Source: JAOUEA01 sp963825685
Lineage (GTDB): Bacteria; Actinomycetota; UBA4738; HRBIN12
Assembly (NCBI GenBank): GCA_963825685.1
Contig: CAWGUD010000035.1
Location: 1 to 64,000, forward strand
Length of the DNA: 64,000 nucleotides
Direction: 5' to 3'
Position numbers and translations under genes: made by a program. The number at the start of each line of letters is the position of its first letter. The stretch's first letter is position 1. Shown here in pieces: positions 52,622 through 60,211 of this stretch. The notes beneath the pieces were generated by a model. The model made no database searches and was not told the origin of the DNA. It saw only the letters and a program-made list of their open reading frames with translations.

Positions 52622-53576
52622 CGATCGCCTCCAGCCGCCGGACGACCTCGTCACGCAGTGGATCTGGCGAGCGCACGACGGCGTCGGGACCGAACTGCAG
52701 GATGAGCGACGCGAGCAGGTCCGGGTCCCCCATCGGCACGTCGGCGACGATCCATCCCTGAGCGTCGACGTCGACCTCCCGCGCCCCCGCGAACGATCCG
52801 ACCGCCCACCAGGCCACGTCGGGTGAGAACACGATCTCGGCGTGATCTTCGGTCGCGGCGGCCCAACGACCCGCCTGCACGTGGTCGGCTGCGCGGAATC
52901 CTTCGGGCGGAGTCCCGCCCTCGCCGACGTCGTCGACGTCGCTCGTGAAGCGTGAGAGCCGGAAGGCCCGCACGTCGTCACGGTCCTCGTCGTGGCCGAC
53001 CAGGTACCAATGGCCGCCGCGGAAGACCATGGCGTAGGCATCGATGACGCGCCGACCCGCGCGGCCCTGTGATGTCCGGTACCCGAAGCCGACCCGCCGG
53101 CGCCGCTGGGCGGCCTCGGCGCAGGCGATCACGAGGGCGCTCCGAGCATCGGAGCCGGATGCCAGCGGCCCTCCGGCCAGTCCGGCGAGCACTCCCCCGT
53201 CGGCGCCGTAGAGCAGCTTGCGCGCGGCCTGCTCGGCCCGGGTGTTCTCCCCGCCGCTCTGCGCCGCCACCAGCAACGCACCGAGCTCCTCCGGGGTGAA
53301 CGCGATCTCGGGGAGGTAGTACTCGTCCTTCGGGATGATGTAGCCCTGTTCGGTGCCCCAGACGTCGGTATCGACGAGCTGGAGCGGGATGCCGAACTCG
53401 CGCAACTGATCCTTGTCCCGTTCGAACATGCGCTTGGCGCTGTCGACCTTGTCGGCACGATACGCGTCGAGGGTCTCCCGGATCTGCTCGAACGTGAGCG
53501 GGGTGGCCGTCTCGAGCAGCAGGCCGACGAGGTTCAGCAGCCGCTCGAGCGGCTCCATGCGTTCCTCGCGTGTCAT
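52614..53576 (-). CDS. pafB: WYL-domain transcriptional regulator PafB
   Basis: 320 aa partner of PafC. Winged helix: MEPLERLLNLVGLLLETATP, LTFEQIRETLDAYRADKVDS and AKRMFERDKDQLREFGIPLQ. WYL domain: RRRRVGFGYRTSQGRAGRRV and MVFRGGHWYLVGHDEDRDDV (WYL intact). A WCX domain closes the protein. TATGAT lies 8 bases before the ATG, so the message is probably leaderless. PafB-PafC precede tatA as in Rv2096c-Rv2094c, but here three plus-strand genes separate them from pafA. Confidence 0.93.
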   Translation of the reverse strand: MTREERMEPLERLLNLVGLLLETATPLTFEQIRETLDAYRADKVDSAKRMFERDKDQLREFGIPLQLVDTDVWGTEQGYIIPKDEYYLPEIAFTPEELGALLVAAQSGGENTRAEQAARKLLYGADGGVLAGLAGGPLASGSDARSALVIACAEAAQRRRRVGFGYRTSQGRAGRRVIDAYAMVFRGGHWYLVGHDEDRDDVRAFRLSRFTSDVDDVGEGGTPPEGFRAADHVQAGRWAAATEDHAEIVFSPDVAWWAVGSFAGAREVDVDAQGWIVADVPMGDPDLLASLILQFGPDAVVRSPDPLRDEVVRRLEAIVV

Positions 53577-53584
53577 CGTCGGGC

Positions 53585-53590
53585 ATCATA
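53585..53590 (-). promoter_or_regulatory. -10 hexamer of pafBC, leaderless type
   Basis: TATGAT on the minus strand ends 8 bases before the pafB ATG. It is a strong match to the housekeeping -10; no -35 is evident. Confidence 0.55.
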
Positions 53591-53621
53591 GCCTCGCGAT
53601 GCCGAGCGACCGGGTATCAAC

Positions 53622-54270
53622 GTGATCCGCACCCACCGGTTCCCCGACGGGTCCGCCGAGGTGACCGCCGACGTCGCGGTCGGGGTCGAGACCAGGACCG
53701 TGAGCGTGCCGCTCGGGCCGTACCGGGGCGACGTCGACCCGGCCGGACTGCGGAACACGCCGGTGGTCGTGCTCACCTCCGAGGCGCTGGAGCCGACCGT
53801 CCGGGCAGGGGCCGCGCGGGCGGGCTCGGCCACGGTCCTTCTCGTCCAGGTCGGAGCCGGAGACCTGCTGGGAGCCGGATTGCTCGGGGCCGCGGAGAGC
53901 GCCGAGGTCCTGATCGCTCGTCACGTCGGTCGAGGCGGCGGCCGAGGCCCTCGTGGTGGTCCGAGCGCTGAGGGGTCGCCCGCTCCCCGTGGTTCCCTTC
54001 GACGATCGAGCCGTGGCGCGGCGCATGCTCGAGGGGTGCTGGGTGGACCTCGACGTCGCGATCCCCTCCGTCGACGGCTCGAAGCGAGAGGTGGCGCGGA
54101 GGGTCGGCATGGATGCGGGGATCTTCTCCGCTCACCACGTCGTCGAGGTCGATCCCCGAGCCGGGCTCGACGAGCGGGATCCCGACGCGTCGACGCTCCA
54201 CGAACTGGCGGCAGCCGCGGCCGGGGTGCTCGCAGGGAGGCTCGCCTCGGGGAACCGGCACTGGCGTTGA
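53622..54270 (+). CDS. protein of unknown function between pafB and DUF202, one frame break
   Basis: About 215 aa after allowing a frame change near 53930. From GTG: HRFPDGSAEVTADVAVGVET, RTVSVPLGPYRGDVDPAGLR, VVVLTSEALEPTVRAGAARA; then LVVVRALRGRPLPVVPFDDR, MLEGCWVDLDVAIPSVDGSK and FSAHHVVEVDPRAGL. Codon pattern and steady charge mix in both halves suggest a real gene. I recognise no family; a Rossmann-like or glycerate-type fold is possible but unsupported. It is divergent from pafB with 45 bases between starts. Confidence 0.5.
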
Positions 54271-54281
54271 GGGCTCGCGGG

Positions 54282-54312
54282 CACCACGTGTGGCACGATG
54301 CACCACGTGGTG
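54282..54312. promoter_or_regulatory. repeated CACCACGTG sites at the DUF202 start
   Basis: CACCACGTG occurs at 54282-54290 and 54301-54309; the second is part of a perfect 12-base palindrome CACCACGTGGTG (54301-54312). A CACGAT hexamer between them (54294-54299) could be the -10, 7 bases before the in-frame GTG 54307. A regulator could bind both sites. Confidence 0.4.
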
Positions 54313-54676
54313 ACCTCGGACCCAGCGCCTGATCCCGCGATCGACGCCACTCGGCGAACGTTCCTCGCTGAGGAGCGCACGTTCCTCGCCTGGCTGCGTT
54401 CGGGCCTCGCGGCGATCGCCGTGAGCCTGGCGGTCGGCCGACTGCTCCCCGCGCTGCTCGACGCCGACCAGGCTGTCTACCGCGTCCTCGGGGTCGGATA
54501 CGGCCTCTTGGGCATCTTCCTGATGGTCTACGGGGCGATCAGGCAGCGGGTGGTGGAACGACACCTGGTCGCCGGAGGGTTCGCTCCACTCCCGTCTGTG
54601 GGTCGTCGTGGTCCTGGGTGGCGCCGGGCTCGTGCTGGGCATCGCCACCGTCGCCACGCTGCTCTCAGGGACCTGA
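54298..54676 (+). CDS. DUF202 (YidH-like) membrane protein, one frame break
   Basis: About 125 aa with three membrane segments. The family start is RRTFLAEERTFLAWLRSGLA, the first two spans are LAAIAVSLAVGRLLPALL and YRVLGVGYGLLGIFLMVYGA, and after RQRVVERHLVAGGFAPL the frame breaks near 54593. The next frame supplies the third span RLWVVVVLGGAGLVLGIATV and a stop at 54676. Function of DUF202 proteins is unknown. The start may be ATG 54298 or GTG 54307. Confidence 0.75.
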
Positions 54677-54693
54677 GGGGAAGGCGAGCTATC

Positions 54694-55512
54694 GTGGCGA
54701 CCTTCCAGGGATCGGACGCGACGATCCACCTCGATCGGTTCGGTGCGGGCGCCGACGTGGTGTGGGTGGCCGGTGGAGGCAGCCCGGGCAGCGACTGGCA
54801 CACGTACCAGATGCCGTACTTCGAGCGCTCGTTCCGCAACACGACGTTCGACAACCGTGGCATCGGACGCACGACGTGCGATCGGCCGATGCCGTGGCCG
54901 ATCGAAGACTTCGCCCGCGATGCGGCGGAGCTGATCCGCGCGGTGTGCGAACCACCCGTGGCGCTCGTCGGGCTCTCCTTCGGATCGGCGATCGCCCAGC
55001 AGGTCTGCATCGACTTCCCCGAGCTCGTGCGGTGCGCCGTGGTGATGGGAACGGGGGCCTGGTGCACCGGGTGGGGCTGGGACTTCCAAGAGGCTGAGAT
55101 CGAGTTCCGCAGGGAGGGAGGGCGCCTCGACGGGCTGATGGGCGCCACCCACTACGCCGCGATGCTCTACCCGGCCCGGGTGCTCGGGGACCGGGAGCTG
55201 TGGCCGAGGTTGCGCGACCAGTTGCTCACCTGGATGGACTCCGGCGAGAACGAGACGTCGCTGATACCGCAGTGGGATGCCTCGCTCCGCTTCGATCAGC
55301 GTGCGGCGCTGCCGGGATGCGGGGTGCCGATGCACGTGGTCGCGTTCACCGAGGACGTGCAGGCGCCGCCCCAGGATGGGCTCGAACTCGCGGAGCTCGC
55401 CGCGAACGCCGAGTACCACCTGTTCGAAGGTATGGGCCACGGTTCGATCTACGGCCACACCCATGAGACGCTGAACCCGTTCATCGAGGACCTGATCCGC
55501 CGTTACGTCTGA
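54694..55512 (+). CDS. alpha/beta hydrolase
   Basis: 272 aa. Alpha/beta-hydrolase signatures: FDNRGIGRTTCDRPMPWPIE, nucleophile elbow VALVGLSFGSAIAQQVCIDF, acid region MHVVAFTEDVQAPPQDGLEL and His in LFEGMGHGSIYGHTHETLNP. The core reads like a haloalkane dehalogenase/BioH-type lineage, but the oxyanion strand WVAGGGSPGSDWHTY is atypical. GTG 54694 follows GGGGAAGG. It converges on pafA (18 bases apart). Substrate unknown. Confidence 0.82.
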   Translation: MATFQGSDATIHLDRFGAGADVVWVAGGGSPGSDWHTYQMPYFERSFRNTTFDNRGIGRTTCDRPMPWPIEDFARDAAELIRAVCEPPVALVGLSFGSAIAQQVCIDFPELVRCAVVMGTGAWCTGWGWDFQEAEIEFRREGGRLDGLMGATHYAAMLYPARVLGDRELWPRLRDQLLTWMDSGENETSLIPQWDASLRFDQRAALPGCGVPMHVVAFTEDVQAPPQDGLELAELAANAEYHLFEGMGHGSIYGHTHETLNPFIEDLIRRYV

Positions 55513-55530
55513 GCCTCGAGCCCGAGCGCC

Positions 55531-56889
55531 TCACATGTGGGCGATCAGCTGCTCGACGCGTTCGTCGACGCTGCGGAACGGGTCCTTGCACAGCACCGTT
55601 CGCTGGGCCTGGTCGTTCAACTTCAGGTGCACCCAGTCGACCGTGTAGTCGCGGCGCTTCGCCTTCGCCTGCTTGATGAAGTCGCCACGGAGCTTGGCCC
55701 GCGTGGTCTGCGGGGGTTCGCGCATCGCGAGGTTCACCTGGGCGTCGCTGACGACCCTCTCGACCTTCCCGGCCTTCTCGAGCAGGTAGTAGAGGCCGCG
55801 AGAGCGGTTCACGTCGTGGTAGCTGAGGTCGAGCAGCGCGACTCGAGGAGAGGCGAGAGCCAGGTCGTGCTTGGCCATGTACCGCTCGATCATCATGCGC
55901 TTCGTGACCCAGTCGACCTTGCGGACGAGCCGCTCGGGCTCACCGTCGATCAGGGCGTCGAGCGCCTCGCGCCACTCGCGCAGCAGCACCTTCGAGATCT
56001 CGTCGGCGCCGCGACGCTCGACGAACCGCTCCGTCTTCTCGTAGTACTCGACCTGCATCTCGATCGCCGTGAGCTCCCGACCGTTCGCGAGCTTGACGGT
56101 TCGCGTACACGACGTGTCGTGGCTGATCTCACGGATCGCGCGGATCGGGTTCTCGAGCGAGAGGTCGCGCATCACGGTGTTCCCCTCGACCATGCGCAGG
56201 ACGAGGTCGGTGATGCCGACCTTCATGAACGTCGTCCACTCGCTCATGTTCGAGTCCCCGACGATCACGTGCAGGCGCCGGAACCGCTCCGCGTCGGCAT
56301 GTGGCTCGTCGCGGGTGTTGATGATCGGGCGCGATCGGGTCGTCGCGCTCGAGACGCCCTCCCAGATGTGCTCGGCTCGTTGGGCGATGCAGTACTGGGC
56401 GCCTCGGGGGCCGTGCAGCACCTTGCCCGCCCCACACCAGATCTGCCGGGTCACGAAGAACGGGATCAGCACGTCGGCCATGCGCGCGAACTCGCCGTGG
56501 CGCCCCACCAGGTAGTTCTCGTGGCAGCCGTAGCTGTTGCCCGCCGAGTCGGTGTTGTTCTTGAACAGATAGACCTGGCCGGAGATGCCCTCTTCGTGCA
56601 GGCGCATCTCCGCCGCTCCGAGCAGCGCCTCGAGGATGCGCTCCCCCGCCTTGTCGTGCGCCACGACCTCCTTGACGACGTCGCACTCGGGCGTCGCGTA
56701 CTCGGGATGCGAGCCGACGTCGAGGTAGAGCCGAGCCCCGTTCTCGAGGAAGACGTTGGACGATCGTCCCCAGTGCACCACCCTGCGGAACAGGTACCGC
56801 GCGACCTCGTCCGGCGACAGGCGCCGCTGCCCCCGGAAGGTGCAGGTCACGCCGTACTCGTTCTCGAGCCCGAAGATGCGCCTGTCCAC
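55531..56889 (-). CDS. pafA: Pup-protein ligase PafA
   Basis: Ligates the C-terminal glutamate of Pup to substrate lysines with ATP; 452 aa. The Mg-ATP grasp resembles glutamine synthetase: RRIFGLENEYGVTCTF at the start (Glu9, Glu11), YLDVGSHPEYATPECDVVKE (with the catalytic Asp region), FKNNTDSAGNSYGCHENYLV and RPIINTRDEPHADAERFRRL. It lacks the Dop-loop insertion. TAGGCT lies 6 bases before the GTG. prcA is 51 bases upstream, so pafA follows the proteasome genes more closely than in M. tuberculosis. Confidence 0.97.
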   Translation of the reverse strand: MDRRIFGLENEYGVTCTFRGQRRLSPDEVARYLFRRVVHWGRSSNVFLENGARLYLDVGSHPEYATPECDVVKEVVAHDKAGERILEALLGAAEMRLHEEGISGQVYLFKNNTDSAGNSYGCHENYLVGRHGEFARMADVLIPFFVTRQIWCGAGKVLHGPRGAQYCIAQRAEHIWEGVSSATTRSRPIINTRDEPHADAERFRRLHVIVGDSNMSEWTTFMKVGITDLVLRMVEGNTVMRDLSLENPIRAIREISHDTSCTRTVKLANGRELTAIEMQVEYYEKTERFVERRGADEISKVLLREWREALDALIDGEPERLVRKVDWVTKRMMIERYMAKHDLALASPRVALLDLSYHDVNRSRGLYYLLEKAGKVERVVSDAQVNLAMREPPQTTRAKLRGDFIKQAKAKRRDYTVDWVHLKLNDQAQRTVLCKDPFRSVDERVEQLIAHM

Positions 56890-56940
56890 CCCGAAAGCCT
56901 ACGCCGGGCCAGTGGGAACGACGGGAGGACGGGGCCGGCC

Positions 56941-57627
56941 TCAGCCGGCCAGGAGCCCGGCGATCTCGGGTTCCTCGAGGCGCAGGAACTTGCGCCGGTG
57001 CGACCGGGTGCGGTCGAGGATGCCTGCCTCGATCGCGTCGGCCTCGATCGTGCGGCTCTCGGGTGAGCCGAGCACCTCGACCGCGGTCTTCACCGCGGTG
57101 GCGAGGTCCCACCCGGCGGTGAATCGCGTCTTGAGCAGCTCCATCAGGTCCTCGGCGTGCCCGCCGATCGCGACGAACTCGTGCTCGTCGGTCACCGAGC
57201 CGTCGAACAGGATGTGGTAGATCGCCGAGCCCGAAGCGTCGCCGTCGACCTCCCCCACCAGGATCTCGACCTCATAGGGCTTCATCTGCTGGGTGAAGAT
57301 GTTCGAGAGCGCCTGGCTATACGCATTGGCGAGGTCTCGCGCCTTCACGTCCTCCCGGCCGTAGGAGAATCCGCGGAGGTCGGCGAGGCGGATGCCGGCG
57401 ATGCGCAGGTCCTCGAACTCGCTGTACTTGCCGACGCCCGCGAACGCGATGTGGTCGTAGATCTCACTGATCTTGTGCAGCGTGGCGCTCGGGTTCTCCG
57501 CGATGAACAGCAGCCCGTCGACGTACTCGACCCCGATCACCGAGCGACCGCGAGCGATGCCCTTGTGCGCGTACTCCGAACGGTCCTTCATCATCTGCTC
57601 GGGCGCGACGTAGGGCATGAACGACAT
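56941..57627 (-). CDS. prcA: 20S proteasome alpha subunit
   Basis: Non-catalytic outer-ring subunit of the 20S core, 228 aa. The gate-forming N-terminus is SFMPYVAPEQMMKDRSEYAH followed by KGIARGRSVIGVEYVDGLLF; the next block is SATLHKISEIYDHIAFAGVG. DLANAYSQALSNIFTQQMKP and YEVEILVGEVDGDASGSAIY are also family-typical. It has no N-terminal Thr, as expected. ATG 57627 overlaps the prcB TGA by one base (TGATG), so subunits are co-translated. Confidence 0.97.
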   Translation of the reverse strand: MSFMPYVAPEQMMKDRSEYAHKGIARGRSVIGVEYVDGLLFIAENPSATLHKISEIYDHIAFAGVGKYSEFEDLRIAGIRLADLRGFSYGREDVKARDLANAYSQALSNIFTQQMKPYEVEILVGEVDGDASGSAIYHILFDGSVTDEHEFVAIGGHAEDLMELLKTRFTAGWDLATAVKTAVEVLGSPESRTIEADAIEAGILDRTRSHRRKFLRLEEPEIAGLLAG

Positions 57628-58427
57628 CAGGCCCGCTCCTCGATCACGGCGTTCACGGCCGACTCGACCTCGGACTCGGGCACCTCGTCGGCCCCCGTGG
57701 CGGTCACGGCGAGGACGACCGGGAAGATGCGCCGATACACGCTCGGCCCGCCGGTCGCGACGTCGTCCTCCGACGCGTCGAGCAGCGCCTCGACGGCGGT
57801 CGTGACCGCCTCGTCGCGCGTGAGGTCGGCCCGCCACCGCTTCTTCAGGGAGTTCTTCGCCGGCTGGCTGCCCGACCCCGTGGCCTGGTAGTCGTCCTCT
57901 TCCCACCGTCCGCCGGTCGCGTCGTAGTAGAAGAGTCGCCCCGCCTCGCGTCGGTGGTCGAAGCCACCGAACAGCGGCACCACGACGAGCCCCTGCATCG
58001 CGAGCGGGAAATTCTGCCGGATCAACTGCGCGAGCCGGTTCGCCTTGCCCTCCAACGACAGTCGGTCCCCGGTGAGCTTCTCGTAGTGCTCCAGCTCGAG
58101 CTGGAAGAGGCGCACCATCTCGACGGCCATGCCTGCGGCCCCAGCGATCGCGATCGCCGAGTAGTCGTCGGCGGCGAAGACCTTCCGCATCGTGTCGTCG
58201 GCGATCGTGTAGCCGGCGGTCGCGCGCCGGTCGCCGGCCACGAGCACGCCGTCGGCGTAGATCAAGCCCAGCACGGTCGTGCCGTGCGGCACTCCGGCGA
58301 CGGCCTCGGCGGAGACGGTCTGCTGGAGATGCGCGAGCGCGTCGGGCCGTGCGTCGCGGAGCAGGTCGACGAAGCTCGGGTTCGCGCCGAACGACGCGCC
58401 CGACAGGGGCAGGATGCCGTCGGTCAC
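57627..58427 (-). CDS. prcB: 20S proteasome beta subunit
   Basis: Catalytic subunit, 266 aa precursor. A 49-residue propeptide ends in VPHG, and self-cleavage would expose Thr50 of TTVLGLIYADGVLVAGDRRA; Lys/Asp partners are in AGDRRATAGYTIADDTMRKV. AGAAGMAVEMVRLFQLELEH and DYQATGSGSQPAKNSLKKRW match actinobacterial PrcB. ATG 58427 overlaps the pup stop (ATGA). Order pup-prcB-prcA is conserved across proteasome-bearing Actinobacteria. Confidence 0.97.
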   Translation of the reverse strand: MTDGILPLSGASFGANPSFVDLLRDARPDALAHLQQTVSAEAVAGVPHGTTVLGLIYADGVLVAGDRRATAGYTIADDTMRKVFAADDYSAIAIAGAAGMAVEMVRLFQLELEHYEKLTGDRLSLEGKANRLAQLIRQNFPLAMQGLVVVPLFGGFDHRREAGRLFYYDATGGRWEEDDYQATGSGSQPAKNSLKKRWRADLTRDEAVTTAVEALLDASEDDVATGGPSVYRRIFPVVLAVTATGADEVPESEVESAVNAVIEERA

Positions 58428-58630
58428 TCCCCGCCCTTCTGCACGTAGCTCTTCACGAACTCCTCGGCGTTCTCCTCGAGCACCGAGTCGATCTCGTCGA
58501 GGATGTCGTCCATCTCCTCTTTGAGCTCGGCAGCCTTGGACGACGACTGCACCTGGCCGGCGTCGGCGTCGCTCTCGTCGCCACCGGCGCCCTTGCGCTG
58601 GACCTTCTTCTGCTCCTGCTCTTGGGGCAC
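58424..58630 (-). CDS. pup: prokaryotic ubiquitin-like protein Pup (GGE ending)
   Basis: 68 aa degradation tag. The disordered N-terminus (PQEQEQKKVQRKGAGGDESD) enters the Arc pore; the helical AAELKEEMDDILDEIDSVLE binds the Arc coiled coil; the end is FVKSYVQKGGE. Because the last residue is already Glu, Dop-catalysed deamidation of Gln is not needed. GTG 58630 is preceded at 7 bases by GGAG in AAAGGAG. TAGGAT at 58655-58660 is a probable -10, with a leader of about 20 bases. Confidence 0.97.
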   Translation of the reverse strand: MPQEQEQKKVQRKGAGGDESDADAGQVQSSSKAAELKEEMDDILDEIDSVLEENAEEFVKSYVQKGGE

Positions 58631-58654
58631 GGCACGGCTCCTTTCGTGCGACCT

Positions 58655-58660
58655 ATCCTA
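58655..58660 (-). promoter_or_regulatory. -10 hexamer of the pup-prcB-prcA operon
   Basis: TAGGAT on the minus strand lies 24 bases before the pup GTG; AAAGGAG stands between them as Shine-Dalgarno. It supports an internal promoter separating pup from dop. Confidence 0.45.
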
Positions 58661-58717
58661 CCGGGGGTTTCGGAACGGTCGGCCTAGGGCTGAAGCCCGA
58701 GTCGCATCCGGCCGGGA

Positions 58718-60202
58718 TCAGCCCTGCAGCTTGGCCACGAGCGAGGCCGCGTCGTCGCAGGCGGCGAGCAGATCCTCGACATGCGCCTTCGTGCCACGGA
58801 GCGGCTCACGCATCGGGATGCGCTGCAACGCATCCGCTCCGGTGTCGACGATCAGGGAGTCCCACGAGGCAGCCGCGATCGCATCGGGATACTTGTCGAT
58901 GCAGCGACCCCGGAAGTATGCCCTCGTGTCGATCGGGGGTTCCATCACGGCGGCCTCGACCTCGTCGTCGGTGGTGAGTCGTTCCACCTTGTCGCTCGCC
59001 TCGAGGCGGTAGTAGAGGCCCTTGTCGCGTCGCACGTCGTGGTACTGGAGGTCGATCGCGCGGAGCTTGGAGTCGTTCCAATCGAGGTCGTCGCGATCGC
59101 GGTACGCCTGCAGGACCCGATGCTTGGCGACCCAATCCAGCTCGCGATGGAGCGTGTGCGGATCGGTCTCGAGAGCCGACAGCACCGCCTCCCACCGATC
59201 CAGCACCTCCCGGTTCTCGGGGGTGTCGTCCTCGCGTTCCACGTACTTCCGCGCGTGCTCGAGGTACTCCCACTGCAGCTGCACGGCGTTCACACGCCGG
59301 CCGTCGACGAGTCCGATCTCGTGGGTGCACGTGAGGTCGCGTGAGATCTCGTGCAAGGCCTGCACGGGGTTCGCGATCGAGAGGTCAGGAAGGAAGCGGT
59401 CCTCGATCATCTTCAGGACGATCGCGGTGGTTCCGATCTTCAGGAACGTGGCGACCTCGCAGAGGTTCGCATCGCCGATGATCACGTGCAGCCGTCGGTA
59501 CCGTTCGGGGTCGGCATGCGGTTCGTCCCGGGTGTTGATGATCGGGCGCTTGAGGGTGGTCTCGAGGCCGACCTCCGTCTCGAAGAAGTCGGCTCGCTGG
59601 GTGAGCTGGTAGATCCCCCGGCTCCGCTCGTCCCAGGGCGCCTCGGCCCCGACCTTCCCGGCGCCCGTGAAGACGATGCGGGTGACGAAGAACGGCGTGA
59701 GGTCGCGAACGATGTCGCCGAACGGCGTCGCGCGATCGACCAGGTAGTTCTCGTGGGTGCCGTAGCTGTTGCCCTTGCCATCGGAGTTGTTCTTGTAGAT
59801 CGAGAGCGGCGGCGCGCTGGGCATCGACCGGGCGACCTCGTGCAGGGAGCGTTCGAGGATGCGCTCCCCCGCCTTGTCGTGCACGACCAGTTCCCTCGGC
59901 GTGATGCACTCGGGCGTCGAGTACTCGGGGTGCGCGTGGTCGACGTAATACCGGGCTCCGTTCGGCAAGATCACGTTCGCGAGCCCGAGATCCTCGTCGC
60001 TCCCCTCACGGGCGGGCACAGGTTCGAACCCGCGAGCGTCACGCAGCGGCGACTCCTGCTCGTAGTCCCATCGGATGCGCCGCAGCGATCCGGCGTACGT
60101 GGAGATCAGCAGCGATGACGACAGCACGGGGTTGAAATCGGGCGCCCCGGCCGCGGCGATGCCGTACTCCGTCTCGGTCCCGAAGACCTTGGGGATGGCC
60201 AC
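58718..60202 (-). CDS. dop: depupylase/deamidase Dop
   Basis: PafA paralogue that removes Pup from substrates, 494 aa. Active-site start PKVFGTETEYGIAAAG, then the Dop-loop region (NPVLSSSLLISTYAGSLRRI to the Arg/Pro-rich EPVPAREG) absent in PafA, and YVDHAHPEYSTPECITPREL with the catalytic Asp. IYKNNSDGKGNSYGTHENYL and RPIINTRDEPHADPERYRRL are shared with PafA. With a GGE Pup its deamidase role is redundant, leaving depupylation. TAAGGT precedes the GTG by 6 bases. The gap to pup is 87 bases. Confidence 0.97.
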   Translation of the reverse strand: MAIPKVFGTETEYGIAAAGAPDFNPVLSSSLLISTYAGSLRRIRWDYEQESPLRDARGFEPVPAREGSDEDLGLANVILPNGARYYVDHAHPEYSTPECITPRELVVHDKAGERILERSLHEVARSMPSAPPLSIYKNNSDGKGNSYGTHENYLVDRATPFGDIVRDLTPFFVTRIVFTGAGKVGAEAPWDERSRGIYQLTQRADFFETEVGLETTLKRPIINTRDEPHADPERYRRLHVIIGDANLCEVATFLKIGTTAIVLKMIEDRFLPDLSIANPVQALHEISRDLTCTHEIGLVDGRRVNAVQLQWEYLEHARKYVEREDDTPENREVLDRWEAVLSALETDPHTLHRELDWVAKHRVLQAYRDRDDLDWNDSKLRAIDLQYHDVRRDKGLYYRLEASDKVERLTTDDEVEAAVMEPPIDTRAYFRGRCIDKYPDAIAAASWDSLIVDTGADALQRIPMREPLRGTKAHVEDLLAACDDAASLVAKLQG

Positions 60203-60211
60203 GCGGCCACC

